A stretch of DNA of 27,953 nt, taken from JBCBKZ01 sp039026975. GTDB lineage: Bacteria > Bacteroidota > Bacteroidia > J057. The translations under genes were made by a program, and so were the position numbers. The notes under the pieces were generated by a model that did not search any database, was not told the DNA's origin, and saw only the letters and a list, made by a program, of their open reading frames with translations. This document shows, piece after piece, positions 23,376-27,953 of this stretch (position 1 is its first letter; each line of letters begins with the position of its first letter). The stretch covers positions 1-27,953 of the forward strand of contig JBCCLI010000031.1 of assembly GCA_039026975.1 (NCBI GenBank). The letters are read 5' to 3'.

Positions 23376-24059
23376 TTAAAGGGGAAGTTTCATGCTGTTA
23401 AAGGGGGCCCAAATGCTTCCCTCCGGTAGGGAGGTGGTAAATGTCATAGGTTCTTTCAGGGTAGGATGAATAATAGAAAGCTTATACGCTAATAAACAAA
23501 TGGATTTATCTGCATTAAAAGGCGTAGTCCCATATTTTATATCCCCCTTTATTACGCAGCCTATACTGGCAAGTTGCACCCTGATTTGATGTTTTCTTCC
23601 TGTGGTAGGGTTGATTTTTAGGAACCCTTGTTTTTCATGAGAACAGATCATTTCATAAGTAAGCATGGCTCTTTTACTATCCTTTCTTTCTTTAGCGTAG
23701 GCCTTCATAATATTTTTACCTGGGAGCTTACTCAGATAGTGATTAAGTTCTCCCTTCGGCGTGAGGGGGACTTTTTCCGTAATGGCTAGGTAGGTCTTTT
23801 GTATACTCCTATTTTGAAACTGGGTAGAAATCCTGCTCCCAGCTTTTGAGGTCTTGGCTAGTAAAAGTACCCCTGCTGTAGGCCTGTCTAGCCTATGCGG
23901 AAGGGCTACATACACATTACCAGGTTTCTGGTAAGTCTCTTTAATGTACCCCTTAGCCCACTGAAAGACACTTAGATCTCCCGTCTCATCATCCTGTGAA
24001 GGCATACCCGCAGGCTTATGCACCACCAAGAGGTGATTATCTTCATACAGGATTTCCAT
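23376..24059 (-). CDS. RluA-family RNA pseudouridine synthase
   Basis: A 227-residue enzyme that converts uridine to pseudouridine in rRNA or tRNA. Motif I is PHRLDRPTAGVLLLAKT, with the catalytic Asp at D58; the substrate-binding LLAYKLSIIHP and the GRKHQIRVQLASIGC stretch follow. There is no N-terminal S4 domain, so it belongs to the short RluA/RluC-like group seen in Bacteroidota; the target uridine cannot be named. The start follows the panB stop by 11 nt and the next gene begins 17 nt after its own stop, so it is the middle gene of an operon. Confidence 0.92.
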   Translation of the reverse strand: MEILYEDNHLLVVHKPAGMPSQDDETGDLSVFQWAKGYIKETYQKPGNVYVALPHRLDRPTAGVLLLAKTSKAGSRISTQFQNRSIQKTYLAITEKVPLTPKGELNHYLSKLPGKNIMKAYAKERKDSKRAMLTYEMICSHEKQGFLKINPTTGRKHQIRVQLASIGCVIKGDIKYGTTPFNADKSICLLAYKLSIIHPTLKEPMTFTTSLPEGSIWAPFNSMKLPL

Positions 24060-24070
24060 AGCTAGATTGA

Positions 24071-24889
24071 TTAGTATGACTCTTGATCACTTGGGAAGTT
24101 GTGGCCCTTTACATCCTGGATATAATTCTCAAAGGCTCCTTTCATCTCGTCATATAAGTTCAGATATCTTCTGAGAAAACGGGGAGAAAACTCTTTGGTT
24201 ATCCCTAGTAGGTCATGGACTACCAGGATCTGCCCATCACAGCCGGGGCCTGCACCTATCCCTATGGTAGGGATCTCCAGGGATTTACTTACTTCTTCTG
24301 CTAGAGCCTTGGGAATCTTCTCCAGCACTATGGCAAAACAGCCCGCTTCCTGTAGTTTGAGCGCATCTTCTTTCAAGCGAATAGCCTCTTCAGACTGAGT
24401 AGCCCTTACCGTGTAAGTACCAAACTTATAGATAGACTGTGGGGTAAGTCCTAAATGTCCCATAACAGGAATACCTGTAGAAACTATTCTCCTAACAGAT
24501 TCAATGATAAAAGAGCCTCCTTCCATTTTCACAGCATGCCCTCCTGATTCTTTCATGATTCTGATAGCACTTTTTAATGCCATCTTAGAATCCCCCTGAT
24601 AATTTCCAAAAGGCAGGTCTATTACTACCAGAGCCCTGGCCACCCCTCTTACTACAGACTTTGCGTGGTCTATCATTTGGTCAAGCGTAATAGGAAGAGT
24701 AGTTTCATGCCCGTGAATGACATTGGAAGCAGAATCACCTACCAGAATAGCATCTATCCCGGCATCATCCAGGATTCTGGCAAAAGAATAGTCATAGGCA
24801 GTAAGCATGGAAATCTTTTCTCCCTGCTTTTTCATCTCCCTAAGAGTATGAGTAGTGATTTTTTTGCGAGATTTTTTAGCAGTGGACAT
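24071..24889 (-). CDS. panB: 3-methyl-2-oxobutanoate hydroxymethyltransferase
   Basis: A 272-residue TIM-barrel enzyme that makes ketopantoate from 2-oxoisovalerate and methylene-tetrahydrofolate, the first step to pantothenate and CoA. Conserved segments are ISMLTAYDYSFARILDDAGID, the Mg-binding VGDSASNVIHGHETTLPIT, PVMGHLGLTPQS, the catalytic Glu in FAIVLEKIP and IGIGAGPGCDGQILVVHDLLG. Length is standard. panC and panD are not nearby. It leads the panB-rluA-TPR unit and has a clear -7 element about 45 nt upstream. Confidence 0.97.
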   Translation of the reverse strand: MSTAKKSRKKITTHTLREMKKQGEKISMLTAYDYSFARILDDAGIDAILVGDSASNVIHGHETTLPITLDQMIDHAKSVVRGVARALVVIDLPFGNYQGDSKMALKSAIRIMKESGGHAVKMEGGSFIIESVRRIVSTGIPVMGHLGLTPQSIYKFGTYTVRATQSEEAIRLKEDALKLQEAGCFAIVLEKIPKALAEEVSKSLEIPTIGIGAGPGCDGQILVVHDLLGITKEFSPRFLRRYLNLYDEMKGAFENYIQDVKGHNFPSDQESY

Positions 24890-24934
24890 AGCAAAGAAGT
24901 TGTATAATAGTGAGTAGTCTTAACATTAATTCTG

Positions 24935-24942
24935 CAAAAGTA
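24935..24942 (-). promoter_or_regulatory. Putative -7 element for the panB operon
   Basis: On the minus strand this is TACTTTTG followed by C, an exact TAnnTTTG match. It lies 46 nt upstream of the panB ATG, a normal distance. The expected TTTG at -33 is not present at 18-20 nt spacing. Confidence 0.5.
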
Positions 24943-24987
24943 GAACTTTCAGGTAATTTTTGTCATATATAATCAATAAAGCCACTT

Positions 24988-26040
24988 GTGAGAACCTTCA
25001 TATTTATTGGATTAGGTGTATGTATTAGCTTTTTCTGGTTTACTTCTTGTGAAACAGAAATAGAAGCTAATGCACCAGAAGAAGATATTTGGGTAGTTTA
25101 TAGCGTACTAAATCCAGAAGCTGAAACCCAGTATGTGAGAATTTCACGGGGATTCCTTCCAGAGGGGGATGCGGCTGAATTTTATGCTTCTAATGATCTT
25201 TCTGCCAGGGGATTAACGGTCTCCTTGAGGGGAGTAAACCTTAATATTACGGCTGAAGAAATAGATACTTTATTAGTAGATACTCAAGGAGTAGCCTTTC
25301 CTAACATAAGTTTATACCGACTCACCACTACCGGCTTCCAACAGCTTCAGGCTGGGAGGACATACGAGTTAAGTATTACAGATCGTAGTAATGAAAACTT
25401 TCAGTTAACGGCCAGCACAAGTATACCTGAAGAAATGAGAATTCTCTCTCCCAGGTTTATACCTGGACCAGGCCAAACGCGATGCCTACAGGCCCTGGAC
25501 CTAGAGGGCCCCCTGGAAGTAACCTTTACTCGACCTACCTTGGTGGGAGGATTTGAACTAAGAGCTTCTGTAGAAGTAAGTACGGCCCAAGGCCTACAGA
25601 AATTACAAACTAGTCCTACGGCTTTATTTAATGAGAATGTATCCTGTAGTGGGGGAAATAGTAGCCTATGCTACCAGTTTTCTGCCGGTCAGATCTTAGA
25701 GCGTTTTTTAACTGATATTGGAAAGTTTTCTGGTCCTTTTTTATATGAAGTAAATGAGGAAACACGCTGTAACCAGGACCAGGATTCCTTACCTGATGCC
25801 TTCCAACTGGAGATTACAGCTGTAGATACTGCCCTTACTAATTACCTGAGAGCTAATAGACCATTGGCAGATGACCTAAATACAGTAAGGCCGGAATACA
25901 CTAACATTCAGGGAGATGTACTGATTTATGGGGTCTTTGGGGCAGTACATACTACTCGTATATCTGCTGGGTTAGGGAGCTGTACTGAATATTTACTAGG
26001 ATTGAATAATACAGAAAGGCCTGAGGGTTGTAATGAATGA
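24988..26040 (+). CDS. DUF4249-like outer-membrane lipoprotein
   Basis: A 350-residue exported protein with a signal peptide and lipobox FTSC (Cys21). The mature part starts with the acidic-aromatic stretch EEDIWVVYSVLNPEAETQYVRISRGFL and continues as a beta-rich domain with LQAGRTYELSITDRSNENFQLTASTSIPE. This order resembles the DUF4249 family, lipoproteins of Bacteroidota often encoded beside TonB-dependent receptors; none is adjacent here. Several Cys in the C-terminal half suggest disulfides. The start is GTG, preferred because the signal peptide follows at once. It is divergent from panB, with 98 nt between. Function is unknown and the family call is from memory of its pattern. Confidence 0.6.
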   Translation: MRTFIFIGLGVCISFFWFTSCETEIEANAPEEDIWVVYSVLNPEAETQYVRISRGFLPEGDAAEFYASNDLSARGLTVSLRGVNLNITAEEIDTLLVDTQGVAFPNISLYRLTTTGFQQLQAGRTYELSITDRSNENFQLTASTSIPEEMRILSPRFIPGPGQTRCLQALDLEGPLEVTFTRPTLVGGFELRASVEVSTAQGLQKLQTSPTALFNENVSCSGGNSSLCYQFSAGQILERFLTDIGKFSGPFLYEVNEETRCNQDQDSLPDAFQLEITAVDTALTNYLRANRPLADDLNTVRPEYTNIQGDVLIYGVFGAVHTTRISAGLGSCTEYLLGLNNTERPEGCNE

Positions 26041-26061
26041 ATGATCCAAACAGTTTTTAAT

Positions 26062-26092
26062 TTTGATTATGTATCAAAACCCCCTAAATTCC
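26062..26092 (+). promoter_or_regulatory. Possible promoter of the receiver-domain gene
   Basis: TTTG at 26062-26065 and TAAATTCC at 26085-26092 are separated by 19 nt. The spacing is right and the first half of the -7 box fits, but its last bases differ from TTTG. The ATG of the response regulator is about 48 nt downstream. Confidence 0.35.
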
Positions 26093-26139
26093 TGATAAAA
26101 CAACGCTAGTAAAGAATCATTATTCCCGTTTAATCCCTC

Positions 26140-26514
26140 ATGTTCATGAGTACCCGAATATTAGTTGTAGAAGATGATGATGTAAATCTCATGATTGCTG
26201 AACATATCTTGCAAAAAGAAGGGTTTGAGGTAACCTCCGTTAATAATGGAGAAGAGGCTATATCTATAGTAGAAGAGGAAAAGTTTGATATGATTTTGAT
26301 GGATATAGAAATGCCCATCATGGACGGGTTAGAAGCTACTCCCATTATTAGAGCCAAGGCCAATGGTAAAAATATTCCCATCATCGCCTTAACAGCGCAC
26401 CATATGCCAGAAAAACTGGAAGAGTTTCGTAAGGCAGGTATGGATGGACATATCATTAAGCCCATAGATATGACCAAGTTTAAGGCTGTATTCCAGAAAT
26501 TTTTTGCTGTATAA
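26140..26514 (+). CDS. Stand-alone receiver-domain response regulator
   Basis: A 124-residue CheY-like protein that is a single receiver domain with no output domain. All key residues are present: acidic cluster EDDD at 11-14, phospho-acceptor D55 in MILMDIEMPIMDG, T85 in ALTAHH, and K107 in IIKPID. The MPIMDGLEATPIIR context is that of receivers found in hybrid histidine kinases or phosphorelays. A second ATG two codons in (26146) is also possible. No histidine kinase is in the window. It acts in the cytoplasm, probably through protein-protein contacts. Confidence 0.9.
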   Translation: MFMSTRILVVEDDDVNLMIAEHILQKEGFEVTSVNNGEEAISIVEEEKFDMILMDIEMPIMDGLEATPIIRAKANGKNIPIIALTAHHMPEKLEEFRKAGMDGHIIKPIDMTKFKAVFQKFFAV

Positions 26515-26670
26515 GGATTCCTGTTTTTCCGCTTATTTTATGTCTGAGACCATATGCTAAGGGGTTTCTTTCCTGTTAGTATGTTTTCTCGAAAGATTAT
26601 TTGTTGCTATATTCGAAGCGATACGCTTTTGGGGTTGATCTTGCGAATAATTGCAAATCTGAATTAAGTC

Positions 26671-27953
26671 ATGAATAGAATTTTCTTTCTGGTTCTCTTA
26701 AGCTTGGCTCTTACGCCCTTATCAGGCCAGAATTTCACCATCGATACCGTTTTTTTTGGATTTGATCAGTATACCATTAGGGCTGAGTATGAGGAGAGGT
26801 TAGATACGATTATTTCCGCACTTGAGGATTATCCTAACTACTACATAGAAGTCTTTGGTCATACTGATAGTATAGGGACTGAAGCCTATAACCAGTCTCT
26901 CTCTGAATTAAGGGCTAAGGAAGTAGTAGAAATACTAGTCGGTAAAGGGCTGGTTAAAGATAGAATTGAAATGAAAGGCTTTGGGACAGACAAGCCAGCT
27001 GCTCCCAATACTACCTTTGCAGGAAGATCCAAAAATAGAAGAGCAGACCTAGCTGTCATTTTCACAAATGAGGAAGGGCTTAGTAGTTTAGGACTAGGAG
27101 GGGCTGATGGAGGAGCAGATGGAACGGCAGGGACTGATAGCACTATGCTAACTGAGGAAGAAAAGCTTTCTGGAGATATGGACCTTTCAGGATCAGATGA
27201 TGAAGGAGAAGGCGCAGAAAGCTCCGTAATAGATACGGTATATGCGCAATACAGACCCTTTGCCATTAATCCTGCTAATACTACAGTTGTATTTGCCCCC
27301 CAAGGGTCTCAGGTAGTCATAGACCCTAACAGTTTTGATACTGACCAAGAGAGGTTAAATGTAGAAGTTAAGGAGCTCTTCAGCAGAAAGGATATCATTA
27401 TGGCGTTTATGCCTACGGTAGCTAAAGTAGGCGCATTAGAAACTGCCGGTATGATGAGTGTGAAAGCTACAGATAGAGGGAGAATCGTAAGACTAAGAGC
27501 TAATAAGCCTGTTTCCGTCAGTATGCCTTCTGCCAGAAGGTTAGAAGGAGTAAATCTGTATGAAGGTAAAGGGGGAGAAAGAGGAGGAAGACGCAGGGCT
27601 AAAGGAGGAGATAATCCTGCCTTTGATGCGGTGAAAAGCTGGGTAGTAGATGATGATACCCCACTGGCCTATGATAGCCAAAAAGATGCTTACAGCTTCC
27701 AGGTGAATAATTTAGGAAGAATTAATATTGCCAGACCCCTTTATGTGTCTGAAGGCACTAATAAGGAGGATGACGGGTTTGATATTTTTGTAAAGCTGAA
27801 AGGGAAACGGTTTGAAAAAAATACAAATGTCTTCCTGATAGGAAGTAATGTAGAGACCTACATCCCCCTCAAGAAAGAGTCAAAGCGGAACTATGAAGGA
27901 AGTAGAATCAGACATTTTAGAGAAGGGGCAGAAATTCAGCTGGTAGCCATCCA
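26671..27953 (+). CDS. OmpA-domain exported protein with C-terminal beta module (partial)
   Basis: The frame is open from the ATG at 26671 to the window edge (427 complete codons) and is cut there. Residues 1-19 are a signal peptide. An OmpA C-like peptidoglycan-binding domain follows directly (about 20-130): DTVFFGFDQYTI, GHTDSIGTEAYNQSLSELRAKEV and the closing GRSKNRRADLAV. A Gly/Asp/Ser-rich linker (about 135-190) leads to a beta module with GSQVVIDPNSF, VEVKELFSRKDIIMA and LETAGMMSVKATDRG, which resembles the ZU5-like modules common in Bacteroidota surface proteins. The OmpA domain is usually C-terminal, so this order is unusual. A small hairpin AAGCG-ATA-CGCTT (26616-26628) and a TATATTCG box (26608-26615) lie in the 156-nt upstream gap. 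Confidence 0.85.
   Translation, partial: MNRIFFLVLLSLALTPLSGQNFTIDTVFFGFDQYTIRAEYEERLDTIISALEDYPNYYIEVFGHTDSIGTEAYNQSLSELRAKEVVEILVGKGLVKDRIEMKGFGTDKPAAPNTTFAGRSKNRRADLAVIFTNEEGLSSLGLGGADGGADGTAGTDSTMLTEEEKLSGDMDLSGSDDEGEGAESSVIDTVYAQYRPFAINPANTTVVFAPQGSQVVIDPNSFDTDQERLNVEVKELFSRKDIIMAFMPTVAKVGALETAGMMSVKATDRGRIVRLRANKPVSVSMPSARRLEGVNLYEGKGGERGGRRRAKGGDNPAFDAVKSWVVDDDTPLAYDSQKDAYSFQVNNLGRINIARPLYVSEGTNKEDDGFDIFVKLKGKRFEKNTNVFLIGSNVETYIPLKKESKRNYEGSRIRHFREGAEIQLVAI

Noticed and set aside
26886..27266. Minus-strand Ser/Pro-rich open frame
   Set aside because: It is the shadow of the Gly/Asp-rich linker of the OmpA-domain gene on the other strand.
1..27953. CRISPR arrays, insertion sequences, prophage, toxin-antitoxin or defence systems
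   Set aside because: No regularly spaced repeats, transposase, integrase, terminal inverted repeats or paired small toxin-like genes were found; the gene content is core metabolism and envelope.

Overview
The window reads as chromosomal core sequence of a gliding-lineage Bacteroidota bacterium, most likely order Cytophagales. The gldD/gldE pair sits behind mutY and ssb, the menaquinone gene is of the futalosine type, and a DUF4249-like lipoprotein and OmpA-domain proteins are present. Several promoters match the Bacteroidota -33 TTTG / -7 TAnnTTTG pattern. Almost every start codon lacks a Shine-Dalgarno sequence. Six genes appear to begin with GTG or TTG. I found no rRNA, tRNA, insertion sequence, prophage or CRISPR array.

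Layout. 1-90: tail of a Fur-family regulator. 94-3652 (minus): mutY-ssb-gldE-gldD, linking DNA maintenance genes to gliding-motility genes. 3844-5224 (plus): a promoter, an HU-type nucleoid protein, a membrane-anchored TPR protein, a 31-residue basic ribosomal-type protein (mS38/bS22-like) and a terminator. 5333-6937: RNase G/E and a strong terminator. 6992-8774 (minus): mqnB and a membrane coiled-coil protein. 8857-11217 (plus): a PLP aminotransferase and HemW. 11288-15464: three surface-polysaccharide membrane proteins (Wzz-like, GT-C-like, O-antigen ligase/polymerase-like). 15439-16646: an alkyltransferase-like DNA repair protein with Ala at the usual active-site Cys, then an NlpC/P60 lipoprotein. 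16721-19286 (minus): dnaX, then a MarR regulator. 19489-22224 (plus): thrS-infC, without rpmI-rplT behind it. 22276-24889 (minus): panB, a RluA-type pseudouridine synthase and a TPR protein. 24988-27953 (plus): DUF4249-like lipoprotein, a stand-alone receiver protein, and an OmpA-domain protein cut by the window end.

Most genes are housekeeping: replication and repair (dnaX, ssb, mutY, ATL), translation and RNA (thrS, infC, rng, the small basic protein, RluA), cofactors (mqnB, hemW, panB) and cell envelope (gldD/E, polysaccharide genes, NlpC/P60, OmpA). I see no convincing new defence or mobile system. The two most interesting signals are regulatory. The first is an uninterrupted run of ten A in dnaX, placed exactly where slippage would give a gamma-like short product in either shifted frame. 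The second is a perfect Shine-Dalgarno sequence on the 31-residue protein, the only one among about 25 starts in a lineage whose ribosomes normally ignore such sequences.
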